From Plasmodiophora brassicae (lineage: Eukaryota > Endomyxa > Phytomyxea > Plasmodiophorida > Plasmodiophoridae): a stretch of 64,000 nucleotides of DNA. Below the pieces are notes generated by a model. It did not search any database. It had not been told where the DNA came from and was given only the letters and a program-made list of their open reading frames with translations. Of the stretch, positions 18,477-28,153 are shown piece by piece. The DNA lies in assembly GCA_039704465.1 (NCBI GenBank), contig JASFAU010000006.1:1240001-1304000 (forward strand), written 5' to 3'. Position numbers and translations under genes: made by a program. Numbering within the stretch: position 1 is the first letter of the stretch; every line of letters starts with the position of its first letter.

Positions 18477-19454
18477 TTAATGGCGTTCCTCCAATTGAGC
18501 GAATTCGTTTCGCTTCTTAGCCACTTCAAGGCGCGCCTCCAGAAGTGCTTGCTCACGCTGGAGACGAATGAACTCGGACCGCTCTTGGTCGTCTTCCGTG
18601 AACAACGACGTGAGAAACTTATTACGCGCGATTCGTGTTTTCTCGCGCGCGACAGACAGGCGTTCTTCCTGGGCCTTGGCCATCTGCTGCATCCACTGGC
18701 CGAGCATCGACACAGATGCTTCGTTCGTTTGTGCTTTCTCGAACTTAATCTTCTTAGCTTTCTTCTTGCCAATACTGGGGCGTTGGGCAAGCGCCAGGTT
18801 CGGGATGTCAGGAGAATTCTGATCAGCAACCCCATCGACGGCGTCGCCATCTACGTCTGGCTGTTGACCGTCTGCAGAATCCAGTGAGAGTGCGCGCTTG
18901 CTGGATGGGGACATTTGGTTGACGTCGGCGGCGAACTTCGGGAGCCGCTTGACTTCCAACCACAAGCAGTTGCGGTTGAACTCGCGGTTGGTTATCGCCA
19001 GATAATACTTCTTCGCCATGTCGAAGTAATCATCATATGACCATCCCGAGTGATCCTCCGCGAACGCTTTGTTCAGGCAACCGACGAACTTCAGCAAGTC
19101 CTTTTGCAACGTGTTGAGCCACCTGTTGCGGATACTTTCCCAGGAGCGATCGCACACGTAAGCTGGAGATCCATCGACAAGTTCGTGGAATGCAGCGGCG
19201 ATTCGCTGGTAATACGTCTCGCCATCCTGGTCGACTCCAACGGCCGCGTCTGTAGTTATTGACGCGTACGCTTTGGCGATCATCAGGTCCTCCCCTGGAG
19301 TAAAATTCTTCGCCCCTTCCCTTTTGCCACGCCGCACGGGCGTTGACACGGCAGATGCAGCAGCTGAAGGAGGACGAACGTCGCCAGAACCAGAGGAATC
19401 GGTAACAGAACTAGGAGGACCAGTACGAACGCTTGCGTCGACAAGCCCCATCAT
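18477..19454 (-). CDS. Harbinger accessory SANT/Myb-like DNA-binding protein
   Basis: It is 325 residues on one open frame. Residues about 45-150 form a SANT/trihelix-like domain (NFTPGEDLMIAKAYASITTD, then RSWESIRNRWLNTLQKDLLKF). A Ser/Asp-rich linker and a strongly charged C-terminal coiled coil (about 240-325, KTRIARNKFL...EQALLEARLEVAKKR) follow, as in the NAM-associated C-terminal region of plant homologues. In PIF/Harbinger elements this second protein carries the transposase to the nucleus and to the TIRs. It lies convergent to the transposase inside the same TIRs. The frame is intact. Confidence 0.87.
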   Translation of the reverse strand: MMGLVDASVRTGPPSSVTDSSGSGDVRPPSAAASAVSTPVRRGKREGAKNFTPGEDLMIAKAYASITTDAAVGVDQDGETYYQRIAAAFHELVDGSPAYVCDRSWESIRNRWLNTLQKDLLKFVGCLNKAFAEDHSGWSYDDYFDMAKKYYLAITNREFNRNCLWLEVKRLPKFAADVNQMSPSSKRALSLDSADGQQPDVDGDAVDGVADQNSPDIPNLALAQRPSIGKKKAKKIKFEKAQTNEASVSMLGQWMQQMAKAQEERLSVAREKTRIARNKFLTSLFTEDDQERSEFIRLQREQALLEARLEVAKKRNEFAQLEERH

Positions 19455-19646
19455 CGTCTCGACCGATCAATAGACAACAGAATCGTCACAGATCTGAATC
19501 AGATCTGTGCCGGAAGTGACGAATTCACTAAATCTGACAGGTAACGATAAAGAATCCTGGTTCGGTTGGTGTGACTGCCTGCAAGCAAAATCGTCAGATC
19601 TGACGATAACGATACCGAAAACGGCTCCGCGGTGGAGATGCTCTTA

Positions 19647-20750
19647 GTTTAGTTGATCTTTGTTTGTGTTTCGCGCTTTTCATGCAGGCGTCTCGGTCTC
19701 GGGTCCGAGGACCGTAGGACCAGCTTCCAGAACGTCAGCTTCTTCCGGCCTGGCAGTGCCGGCCTGTCACCTTTGTGCTGGGATCTCGCAGATTGGCGAC
19801 TCCAGGGCGAGTCTGAGGGCTCCTTGAGCACCCCAAAGGTTCGTAGAATTTTATCATTGTGGTTGTTCTGTCTACACTACTGACGACATCCGCCCCCCTG
19901 TGGGAGGTGGCCGCCTAATTTACAGGCGCCCTTCGCCTTCCAACCTGATCATGTGGTCCCCTAAGACAACTCCTAAACGACACGTCTTACCGGGCTGTCG
20001 GGCACCCAAAACATTTAGGCCTCGTGGCCTTGGCGGGGCAGAGTAATCTGCACCGCGATATCTCGTTGGTCGCATAGCAGTACGGATTTGTTCTTTGTTC
20101 TGGGTGTAATTGGTGATCTTGGCGTTTTGTTAGATGTATAGGCACTTTTTGGCCTTTGCAGAATTGAGAATGTTCGTCATCTCGCCTTCGTTTTTCCAGA
20201 GGGCCTCTGTGAAGGAGTTTTTCCATAACCGCGCTTATTCATCTCGTTCTTGTTGTAATTTGTCGCGCAATGCGGTGCAGTGCAGAAGTTGATTCTCAAT
20301 GGTGTCCGTTGCGTTCCCGCAGTGCCGGCATTGGGATGACTCTCCGGCCAAGTTTTGGCTACTGTTGAAGAGGTGCTGCCGAGAGCCGCAGTGTCCCGAG
20401 TGGGCGCGTTTCAGCAGGGGGTGGGTATGGATGTTTCTGCTGTCGTATGCTATGTTCTCTGCATCGTCTCGATATCGTTGTCGGTTGGATCGTCACTCCA
20501 TTTGCTTTCTTTAATGTTGTTCTTTCGATGATCTTCTAATCGGTCGGCTGCCATGCGTCTCAAATGGAGTTTGTAGGGTAGGAATGGAGTGTGTTCTACT
20601 CCACATAGACCTTTCTTGGCCGCCCGTTTGGCCAGTTTGTCGATGTCCTCGTTGTGCCCTATTTCCAGGAACTTCTTTCGGCGGGGAGTGTCAGAGTCGG
20701 AGCCGGAGGCCACCCTTCGAATGAAAACACACCAAAGATGTGTATTTATT
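19647..20750 (-). pseudogene. 3' end of a non-LTR retrotransposon (LINE), truncated
   Basis: On the minus strand 20713-20450 gives GHNEDIDKLAKRAAKKG, the typical end of a LINE-type RNase H domain (H..I...D.LAK.A). After a frame change near 20450 comes HSGHCGSRQHLF and the zinc-finger-like CRHCGNATDTIENQLLHC, ending at the TAA at 20236-20238. This is the standard C-terminus of Jockey/I-type RTs. The 590 bases below 20236 have no ORF and probably are its 3' UTR, reaching the Harbinger insertion site. RT and endonuclease are missing from the window. The relic is defective. Confidence 0.7.
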
Positions 20751-21477
20751 TAGTCAATATCATGTGGATGATTGCCCATGACTATCAGAGATCAGCAATT
20801 GGTGGCAGGCTGTAACTGCTCGCCATACCAGGTGAAACCCTTATTCAGGGTGCATTGGACACGATCGCCAATGCGAACAGGTATGGCGGATGGAGGGTCG
20901 CCCCATATAGAGAGCGCTCTCGTACTCTGTTTGAGTACAGACCAATCTCTGCGGGATCGTACGGAGAAACGCAATACTGATGCACCGTATCTAGCTATCG
21001 CAGCGTGAATGTCTTGTATAGCAGGATCCATTGCGGTAACGGCCGGCGTTATGGTTGAAGAAATGAGGAGCGATACCTGTTCCGTTTCAGAAAATTAGAT
21101 TTGCTGAGGGATGTCGGCGACGGTTCGTAGCGGCAACGTGATATGGTGGTAGCCGCCACAGCAACTGATGTTCTCAAGACCGTCGTCCATGTCTGTTCTG
21201 TGGAGCGCACCACGTACAATGTGATCGGCGGAACTGCCAGGCCTGGGTAGAGGCTAATTAATAATGCGGGCCGAGCACATTTACTATGGTAAATGTTTGC
21301 CGTTTTCGCGTGCATGGTTTACCACCCAGAATAGAATGTGTGCCATCCGTTGACAGAGTAGGATTTGTATGGACGGACTCTGAACTTTTTTAGTATAAGA
21401 GATAGCGCACATGCATCTAGGACCCGGAAAAAGGGAAATCATAGAGGAGTGCCCTAATATCCTGAACCTCTGCTCAC
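20751..21477. other. No gene recognised
   Basis: Short minus-strand open frames (20792-21031, 21049-21315) show no motif that I can name. They could be decayed upstream parts of the LINE, given their position and strand. The last five bases, CTCAC (21473-21477), are the TSD of element E. Confidence 0.5.
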
Positions 21478-21687
21478 TGTCGAGGATCCTGTCGTACCAC
21501 CGGCACACGGTGACACCGTGACAGTGCGCGACTGCGTAACGTCCACGGCAGAGGCTCCGCCACTGACGCCGTTGTCGGTAACGGCTTGGCAAGCCCCTGT
21601 TACACAGCGTTACATCGCCACCGTCTCGCGCCGATGTCGGTCGGAATAAATCACTTCGTTATCGTCTTCATCAGATTAACAGTCGTA
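21478..21687 (+). repeat. 5' LTR and PBS of TRIM-like element E
   Basis: The LTR is 21478-21673 and the PBS GATTAACAGTCGTA is 21674-21687. An AATAAA-like word (GGAATAAATC) lies near 21645. After the PBS only nine bases remain before the D insertion. Confidence 0.88.
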
Positions 21688-21696
21688 CGCGCTCTA

Positions 21697-21792
21697 TGTC
21701 ACGACTCAACGACGACGCGTTGACCGACTGCCGTCGGTCCCCGCTCGCACGGACTTTATTCCGGCGCCGACCTGCTATGTCGACGCCTGACA
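21697..21792 (-). repeat. 3' LTR of Ty3 element D (96 bp)
   Basis: It looks identical to 27274-27369. In element orientation it contains GGAATAAAG followed by CAGTCGGTCAACG, as in the J and C LTRs. Confidence 0.93.
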
Positions 21793-23637
21793 CTACGACT
21801 GTCCTGTTAACGGGACGTTTTCCGGCGCCGTTGTGCGGGTCCAGGTTTCGCCGGGTGGAGAGTGTGGAACTCTGCTATTGCTTGATCCATCCCTCCCGTG
21901 CCACAAAGCGTTCCGGCCGGTTCCCATGTCCTCTCGGACGGCGAGTAGCCCTCCCAATCGATCAAATACTGAAGACGCCCCCGTCGGTACCTTGAGTCCA
22001 GGATGTTGTTGACTAGGTAGAGGGGTTCCGCCTCCCCATCGACCACGATAGGATCTGGTGGCGGCTGGTGGCGGCCGGGTATGACGCTGGCGACGTACGG
22101 TTCCAGAAGGGACGCATGGAACACATTGTGGATCCGACAGGTCGGCAACTCGAGCGAGCTCGTACGCAACGGCGTTGATGACTTTCGCTACGGGATATGG
22201 GCCTAACATACGGACGTCGAGTTTGTCACAAGGTCGGCCCGTTCGTAAGGCCCCCTTCCGTAGCATGACCAGGTCGCCGGGCTTGTAGGACGGGTGCGGG
22301 CTGCGACGAGCATCGGCGAACCGCTTCATCGCGTGGATCGCGTTGGACAGGTTCTGCTTCAGCACTGTGCGTAGCGTGTGCAGGAACTCCGCGCGCTCAT
22401 CCGCTGACGGATTCGAAGATGCGGAGGTTCGCGGTCGTAGATCGTGGAACGCCGGGTGATACCCGTAATTGGCGAAGAACGGGGACATCCCCGTCGATGA
22501 GTGACAGGCGTCATTGTACGCGAATTCGGCGACGGCAAACCAAGAGGCCCAATCATCCTGCTGGAAATTTACGTACGTTCGTAGGTACTGCTCGAGGGTC
22601 TGGTTGACCCGCTCCGTTTGGCCATCCGATTCTGGGTGACGCGCCGAAGACAGATTCCGCTGGACGCCGAGCCGGTTCAGCAGTTGCTTCCAAAACTTCG
22701 ATATGAACTGGGGTCCCCTGTCGGAGACGATGTCGGTCGGCAGCCCGTGCAAACGGAAGATGTTGCAGAGGAACAGGTCCGCGAGCTGGGCCGCCGTCGT
22801 CGTCTCGTTACATGGGATGAAGTGCGCCATCTTAGAGAAACGATCAACAACCACCAGTATTGAATCGAACCCGATGGATCGTGGAAGTTTGACGATGAAG
22901 TCCATCGAAATGGACGACCAGAGCGCTGTCGGAAGTGGTAACGGTGTAAGAAGGCCAGCGGGCTTGTGACGTGGTATCTTACATCGCCGGCAGGTGTCAC
23001 AGGACGCGACGTAGTCCTTGACATACGACCGGAGCTGGCACCACCAGAACTCGCGTTGGACTAAGCGCAAAGTCTTCCACAAACCGAGATGACCAGCGGC
23101 GGGCGAGTCATGCAAGGTCTGAAGGATCTCGAGCTTGCAATCGTCCCCGACCACGATGAGACGGTGATCCCTGTAGAGCAGGCCGTCGATTAATCGGAAG
23201 CGGCGTCCTTTCGGAGTGTCGACGAGTGCCTTCATCTTCGCGACATAGGCATCCGTCGCCTGCTGCCGCCGAATGCGCTCAATCAAGGGTACCGAGCTGT
23301 TCTCCGGCTGCAAGGCGCTGATGGTATGCCCGAGCGGGCCGGGAAGAAAGTGGTCCGGAGACAGCATGCGGAGGGAGCGTTGGACCATCTCTTCTTCCTC
23401 GCGCGAGGGCTGGTACTCTGGTCGGCGGGACAGGGCGTCCGCCTTACCGTGAAGTCGTCCAGGGCGGTGTTGGATACGAAAATGGAATTCGCCCAACAGC
23501 TCGGACCACCGCGCTTGCCGCCGGGAGAGTTTCTGCGTGCTGAGGAAGTATTCCAGGTTCCGGTGATCACTGTGGACCAGGGTCTGGTGCTGCGCGGAAT
23601 CGAGGAACTGGCGCCACTTCTCAAAACGACTGAACAA
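21793..23637 (-). pseudogene. RNase H - integrase - chromodomain part of Pol (element D)
   Basis: From 23637 down: RNase H end (VHSDHRNLEYFLSTQKL), integrase zinc region (CDTCRRCKIPRHKP), core with SISMDFIVKLP and SILVVVDRFSKMAHFI, IVSDRGPQFISKFW and DGQTERVNQ (the D, D, E triad is present), then the C-terminal region. Near 22150 a one-base shift moves the reading to the frame ending at 21807, which holds IHNVFHASLLEPYV and the chromodomain (DSRYRRGRLQYLIDWEGY, SERTWEPAG). It is separated from RT by an extra base in the A-run 23623-23626. Integrase inserts the cDNA, and the chromodomain probably guides it to modified histones. Confidence 0.9.
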
Positions 23638-26416
23638 TCGCTAACATCTCCTTATTATCGTGAATCTTGTAGTTGAGCTCCTCCTTCGTCAACTTACGAG
23701 AGTAGAACGCGAGTGGTCGCAGCTCATCGTCCGCGTCCCGCTGGGAGAGGACCATAGCAATAGCGAAGTCCGACGCGTCGGTCTCCACCTCGCAGGGCCG
23801 ATCGGGGTGAAAGTGGGCCAGGACTGGGGCCGACGTAAAGGCGGCTTGTAAGGAGCGGAAGGCGTCCTGTTCCCGATCAGTCCAGCGGAAGGCGACGTCT
23901 TCACGAGTAAGATTGGTTAACGGTAGAGCAATCTCGCCGAAGTGAGGAATGAATTTGCGGTCGAAATTCGGGAAGCCCAGGAAGACGCGGACGCCGTTCG
24001 CGTCCTTGGGTGGTTCCCACGCCAATATGGTATCCACACGGGACTGATCGAGGCGAACTCCTGCAGCGGAGATGACGTAGCCCAGGAACTCGACTTCCCG
24101 AGCGTCGAAGGAGCACTTCGAAAGCTTCGCGCTCAGATTGGCCTGTCGTAGGCGGTCGAGGACGAGTTTAACGTGCCGTTCGTGCTCCTGTGCGTCGCGA
24201 GAGAACACGAGGATGTCGTCGAGATAGACGACAACGAATACGTCAACATAATCCCGGAATAGATCGTTCATAAAGCCTTGAAATGCTGCCGGGCCGTTGG
24301 ACAGCCCGAAAGGCATCACCAGGTACTCGAACAGGCCGTATGGCGTGCGGAACGCGGTTTTCCATTTGTCACCGTCACGGATACGGATCTGGTTGTAAGC
24401 GCCACGAAGGTCAATCTTCGTGAACACGCGCGCCGCGCTCAGTTGCGCCAGGATCTGGTCGATGAGAGGTATCGGGTAGCGGTTCTTCACGGTAGCCGCA
24501 TTCAGGCCCCGATAGTCGACACAGAGGCGGAGAGAGCCATCCTTCTTTTTTGCGAAGAGGATCGGTGCCCCCGCTGACGACTTCGATGGGCGAATGAACC
24601 CCGATTCCAAGTTTGCCTTCAGGTACTGTTTGAGTGCAACTTGTTCCCTCGGAGATAGCCCGTACAAGCGACCAAACGGGGGTTCCATGCCCGGTTTCAG
24701 GTCGATACAACAGTCGTATGGGCGATGAGCAGGTAAGGACGTGGCCCCGGTTTCGTCGAAGACATCCGTAAACTCAGCGTACTTGTCTGGAAGATGGGGC
24801 GAGTCGTCTGGTTCTTCGAGCGGTGTCCACATCGTGTGGACCGCGTAACACGCCGAACCGTCCTCCGCAGCCGCATCCAGGAATGCATCGATATCGAGCG
24901 CGCAAACGTCGATGCATGCGGGGTCTTGCGGCACGGCTGCAGCACCAACGACTTCGTCGTCGTCGGCGTCGGGATCCACCCCGGTCGCGGACGCAGGTTC
25001 GTCGAAAGGCGGCCAAGGTGTCCGGTCACAAGGTGAAGTGTCCAGCCAGGCCTCAAAGGCAGCGTCTCGCCTGGTTTCCCATGCGCGCAGGAGGGCTGCC
25101 GAGGCGAGGATCTGAGTAGCCGCTTGCCGTTCGGAAAGTTGCTGGCGAGCATCGCGAAGCAGACCCCATAAGACGACACCGCGCCGAACCCATAACGCAT
25201 CGGGAGATGTAGTCGGGGTTGCGGCCTCGGTGGTAACGGTTGCCATGCTGCGCCGGCTAAGGGGTGGGCGGCGGCACCCACCACGCCATTCGGCTGGCCG
25301 GCGATGGCACGAATGACCGGATCGAACTGGAGATAGACTCGCGGCAGAAGTCGACGACGTGGCCACGTTTGCAGACGCGGGGCCCTCGGTCGCGGCTGGG
25401 TTGACAGGCCCATCGCGGACGGTGGGTCGGCAACCGTTCAGGGGTGCGGACAAGGAAATCCAGGCGAAACAAGCGCCGAAACCGCATCCCAGTAGCGCGA
25501 GCCGAAAGATCCAGGCGACAAGGGCGCCGGAGCAGAGACAGACAAGGAGAGGCAGTAGCGCTATGCAAACCAGCCACAGGCCCACAAACCATAATCGAAG
25601 GCCAGATGTGACCCACGATTCAGCAGCCACCGAGGCTGGGGTGTGGGTCACGGCCGACAAGACGGGACCGCCATCAGTTCGCTGTTGACGCGGAGAGCAG
25701 GCATCGACGCGCTGGTCCAAGGTGAACGCAGGAGGATCCGACGGGCGAGAAGCTCCCTCAGCGACTCGGCTCTCGCCTACCGGAATCATGGGGTCGACCT
25801 TGTCTAGCGTCGATACTGTAAGAGGTGAGCGACGTGGCGGAGCCGGTGTCGATGTTGGGGTCGCCGAGTCACGGCGGGCAGCAGATCGCTGACGCCAGTC
25901 GATCACCGGATTATGGTGTTCGAGCCACGGCATCCCGAGAATGATGGGATGGTTGGGAGCGCGGATCACATTCAAAATCAAGTTGCTGTCCTGGAACTGA
26001 CCGTCGACCCTCACAGCCATGGGTAGCGTCTCCTGCGACACCGGCGGTAGGGCCCTGCCATCAACCACTTTGACAGCAATCGCCTGCTGCTTCGCAACGC
26101 AGGGAATGTCGTTCGACCGAGCGAAGGACCAGTCGACGAACGAAGACGTAGCGCCACAATCGATAAGGGCCTTAGTCGAGATGACACGTGATGCGATAAA
26201 TAGCTGAATGGGGACAGTGACAGACGGGACGAATCGTACGCTGGAATAAATAGAAGAGATAAAGAGGCAATCGGGTCCAAGAATGTCGTCATGTAGTGGG
26301 CGATCCGCGAACCCGGCTCGGATCACCCGCGAACATTTCCCGGCTGGGACCGGGGGCACTGGTTCGCCATGTGTCCCGGTTCGCGACAGCGAAAACAGCG
26401 GCCTTCGCGGCGACAA
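23621..26416 (-). CDS. Protease - reverse transcriptase - RNase H of Ty3 element D
   Basis: This is a 931-residue frame. Near residue 65 a retropepsin-like core (STKALIDCGATSSFVDWSFA, with Asp-Cys-Gly in place of DSG) is followed by a second flap-like region ending IILGMPWLEHHNP. About 170-470 is a long low-complexity linker with a hydrophobic stretch (LRLWFVGLWLVCIALLPLLV), unusual in this family. RT (about 540-800) has FAKKKDGSLRLCVDYRGLN, KIDLRGAYNQIRI and the catalytic VVYLDDILVFS. RNase H begins with VETDASDFAIAMVLSQ and stops at IHDNKEMLAIVQSF because of the base insertion at 23623-23626. It overlaps the Gag frame by 94 bases, so Pol is probably made by frameshifting. Confidence 0.9.
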   Translation of the reverse strand: MSPRRPLFSLSRTGTHGEPVPPVPAGKCSRVIRAGFADRPLHDDILGPDCLFISSIYSSVRFVPSVTVPIQLFIASRVISTKALIDCGATSSFVDWSFARSNDIPCVAKQQAIAVKVVDGRALPPVSQETLPMAVRVDGQFQDSNLILNVIRAPNHPIILGMPWLEHHNPVIDWRQRSAARRDSATPTSTPAPPRRSPLTVSTLDKVDPMIPVGESRVAEGASRPSDPPAFTLDQRVDACSPRQQRTDGGPVLSAVTHTPASVAAESWVTSGLRLWFVGLWLVCIALLPLLVCLCSGALVAWIFRLALLGCGFGACFAWISLSAPLNGCRPTVRDGPVNPAATEGPASANVATSSTSAASLSPVRSGHSCHRRPAEWRGGCRRPPLSRRSMATVTTEAATPTTSPDALWVRRGVVLWGLLRDARQQLSERQAATQILASAALLRAWETRRDAAFEAWLDTSPCDRTPWPPFDEPASATGVDPDADDDEVVGAAAVPQDPACIDVCALDIDAFLDAAAEDGSACYAVHTMWTPLEEPDDSPHLPDKYAEFTDVFDETGATSLPAHRPYDCCIDLKPGMEPPFGRLYGLSPREQVALKQYLKANLESGFIRPSKSSAGAPILFAKKKDGSLRLCVDYRGLNAATVKNRYPIPLIDQILAQLSAARVFTKIDLRGAYNQIRIRDGDKWKTAFRTPYGLFEYLVMPFGLSNGPAAFQGFMNDLFRDYVDVFVVVYLDDILVFSRDAQEHERHVKLVLDRLRQANLSAKLSKCSFDAREVEFLGYVISAAGVRLDQSRVDTILAWEPPKDANGVRVFLGFPNFDRKFIPHFGEIALPLTNLTREDVAFRWTDREQDAFRSLQAAFTSAPVLAHFHPDRPCEVETDASDFAIAMVLSQRDADDELRPLAFYSRKLTKEELNYKIHDNKEMLAIVQSF

Positions 26417-27255
26417 CGGTCCCGCTCCTCGTCGGTCAGCGGCTGCAGCGCGCTTGTGGCCACGTTCAAAATCGCAGTCGACGGCACCGGGAACAGCGGC
26501 GCCAGATGGACCGCCTTATCCACCATGGCGGAGAAGCTGCGCAGCTGCCACTTGTACAGCTCCTCGGCCAGCGCAGGGGTCAGCGATGTGCGCAGCTTCT
26601 CGGCCAGCGAGGAGTCGCTTAGACGGTAGTCCGGGTCGCGGGCGACAGCGACAAAGTAGCGGCGACGAAACTCCACGAGATGCCCGGCAAGCGGGCCCGT
26701 CTGGCGCAGGGCGTCGAATTCAGCCTTGGCTCGCGCGGCAGTGATCTCCGGAAAGTTCTCCAGGAGCATTGTCTTGAGGGCCTGCGGGGACGATGGCTTG
26801 ATAGCCACGTACAGCTTCAGCGCCACGCCGTCCAGGCTCGACGCCAAAAGGCTCCTGGCCGCATTCGACAGCGGTGCCGTTGACGTCGGATCCGCGTCAG
26901 CGAAGCGGCAAAACTCGTCGAACCACGTCGTCGCAGACATTGGATCGACCGAGTCATCGCCCGTGAACGTGTGCAGCCGGACTGGTGTCGAGTACGATAT
27001 GGTCGACAAGGGAGTCGGCGGTCGATCAGGATCAATGGTTTCGGTCTTGGGGACGATGGACGGGCTGGCGGCGACCTGCGCCAAGATCTCAGCGCGCTGC
27101 TGCCGGAGCATGGCGTCGATGTCGGCGCGCTGTGCCTGGAGCGCCTCCGCTACGATCGCCGCGATCGTGCTGGTCAGCGCCGATACGGGTGTGTTCAATG
27201 GCTCCTCGTCGGGGTCCTGGTGATCGCGGTTGCGTTGGGTTCCACGAGTGTCCAT
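26323..27255 (-). CDS. Gag of Ty3 element D
   Basis: It is 310 residues from the ATG 18 bases after the 5' LTR. A coiled-coil-like N-terminus (about 25-70, AIVAEALQAQRADIDAMLRQ) precedes the capsid-type region (about 100-270, LHTFTGDDSVDPMSATTWFD, ARSLLASSLDG). A single CCHC zinc knuckle, CFRCREPGHMANQC, lies at about 288-301. Length and arrangement fit chromovirus Gag, which forms the particle and binds RNA. The frame is intact and overlaps the Pol frame in a different register. Confidence 0.92.
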   Translation of the reverse strand: MDTRGTQRNRDHQDPDEEPLNTPVSALTSTIAAIVAEALQAQRADIDAMLRQQRAEILAQVAASPSIVPKTETIDPDRPPTPLSTISYSTPVRLHTFTGDDSVDPMSATTWFDEFCRFADADPTSTAPLSNAARSLLASSLDGVALKLYVAIKPSSPQALKTMLLENFPEITAARAKAEFDALRQTGPLAGHLVEFRRRYFVAVARDPDYRLSDSSLAEKLRTSLTPALAEELYKWQLRSFSAMVDKAVHLAPLFPVPSTAILNVATSALQPLTDEERDRCRREGRCFRCREPGHMANQCPRSQPGNVRG

Positions 27256-27273
27256 GGTGAAGGTCGGTCAAAC

Positions 27274-27369
27274 TGTCACGACTCAACGACGACGCGTTGA
27301 CCGACTGCCGTCGGTCCCCGCTCGCACGGACTTTATTCCGGCGCCGACCTGCTATGTCGACGCCTGACA
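27274..27369 (-). repeat. 5' LTR of Ty3 element D (96 bp) with adjacent PBS
   Basis: Outer flank CTCTA. The inner flank on the minus strand is GTTTGACCGACCTTCACC and then the Gag ATG. Confidence 0.93.
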
Positions 27370-28108
27370 CTCTACGCGCTTCGAGGCGGCGAGCCCGCCG
27401 GCGCCCCGCCCGCCGATGCCATCCAGTGCCAGTCCCGCGTCACTGCGTCTCTACCCTGACCCTGCTTCTGCACAACGCGCCACGATCGCCCGCTCGAGTC
27501 CGCGCCACGCGCCAGAGAGTCCTGGCAGATCGCGCCAGCAAGGCAGGCCGTGATTAAGGGGCGATCCAGAACCAGTACCGGGACGTAAGCGCCAGGCGTA
27601 CGCCGGTCGTACGGGCCTCAATCGCTTGCCTCAATCGCTTCGCAAGATAACGTTGTCCGTCGGCGCTCTCAGCGTCGGTGTCGTCCTGAGCCAGATCCAA
27701 CACCCTGCATGTCATCGTCGACCCCGCTTCAGCAAATTGCGCCATTCATGTCACCTCTAGCTACGCCACGATCCGTCTCGTGCCGCGTCAACGAGCCAAG
27801 GCATATGAGCACGTGCAAGGCGGTGTTGTTCATGATTCAGAGTCAAAGGTCCAGCCGGGACACATCCGTTCGACCGTCTTCCGCATGCAACCGCGTGCCG
27901 TTGGAGGGGGCGTGTCGAGGATCATGTCGTACCATCGGCACACGGTGACACCGTGACAGTGCGCGACTGCGTAACGTCCACGGCAGAGGCTCCGCCACTG
28001 ACGCCGTTGTCGGTAACGGCTTGGCAAGCCCCTGTTACACAGCGTTACATCGCCACCGTCTCGCGCCGATGTCGGTCGGAATAAATCACTTCGTTATCGT
28101 CTTCATCA
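27370..28108 (+). repeat. Non-coding body and 3' LTR of element E
   Basis: 27370-27900 is the internal region of E, without a supported ORF. The purine tract at 27901-27912 and the LTR at 27913-28108 complete the element. The outer flank is CTCAC. Confidence 0.85.
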
Positions 28109-28153
28109 CTCACGGACACCGTACGGATCGGAAATCCCCAAACCACTCAAACC

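Larger units (their letters stand above)
16954..19643. mobile_element. PIF/Harbinger DNA transposon, 2690 bp
   Basis: The terminal inverted repeats GAGCATCTCCACCGC (16954-16968 and 19629-19643) are perfect over 15 bp and weaken after that. The target duplication is TTA (16951-16953 and 19644-19646), the classical PIF/Harbinger target. Palindromic TCGTTATCGTCA-type words sit just inside both ends. It encodes the two proteins expected of an autonomous Harbinger in convergent orientation: a DDE_4 transposase and a SANT/Myb-like partner. No disabling lesion is seen, so it may be active. Confidence 0.95.
21697..27369 (-). mobile_element. Chromodomain Ty3/gypsy element D, 5673 bp
   Basis: The 96-bp LTRs (21697-21792 and 27274-27369) look identical and have TG...CA ends on both strands. 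The TSD is CTCTA (21692-21696 and 27370-27374). The internal order is Gag with a CCHC knuckle, protease, RT, RNase H, integrase, chromodomain: the chromovirus arrangement. The primer site GTTTGACCGACC (27273 downward, minus strand) is not a tRNA 3'-end type but complements the GTCGGTCAA inside the LTR. Identical LTRs imply recent insertion, yet Pol carries two single-base frameshifts. Confidence 0.95.
21478..28108 (+). mobile_element. TRIM-like small LTR retrotransposon E, hosting Ty3 element D
   Basis: The 196-bp LTRs (21478-21673 and 27913-28108, TGTCGAGG...CTTCATCA) differ at about two positions. The TSD is CTCAC (21473-21477 and 28109-28113). The primer site GATTAACAGTCGTA follows the left LTR directly, and the purine tract TTGGAGGGGGCG precedes the right LTR. 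Both signals match those of the A/B copia family. Removing nested element D and one TSD copy leaves 953 bp with no coding capacity, the size and design of a terminal-repeat retrotransposon in miniature. It would rely on copia proteins supplied by other copies. Confidence 0.9.

Noticed and set aside
20762..21050. Possible protein-coding gene on the minus strand at 20792-21031
   Set aside because: It is short, shows no recognisable motif and is flanked by TE remnants.
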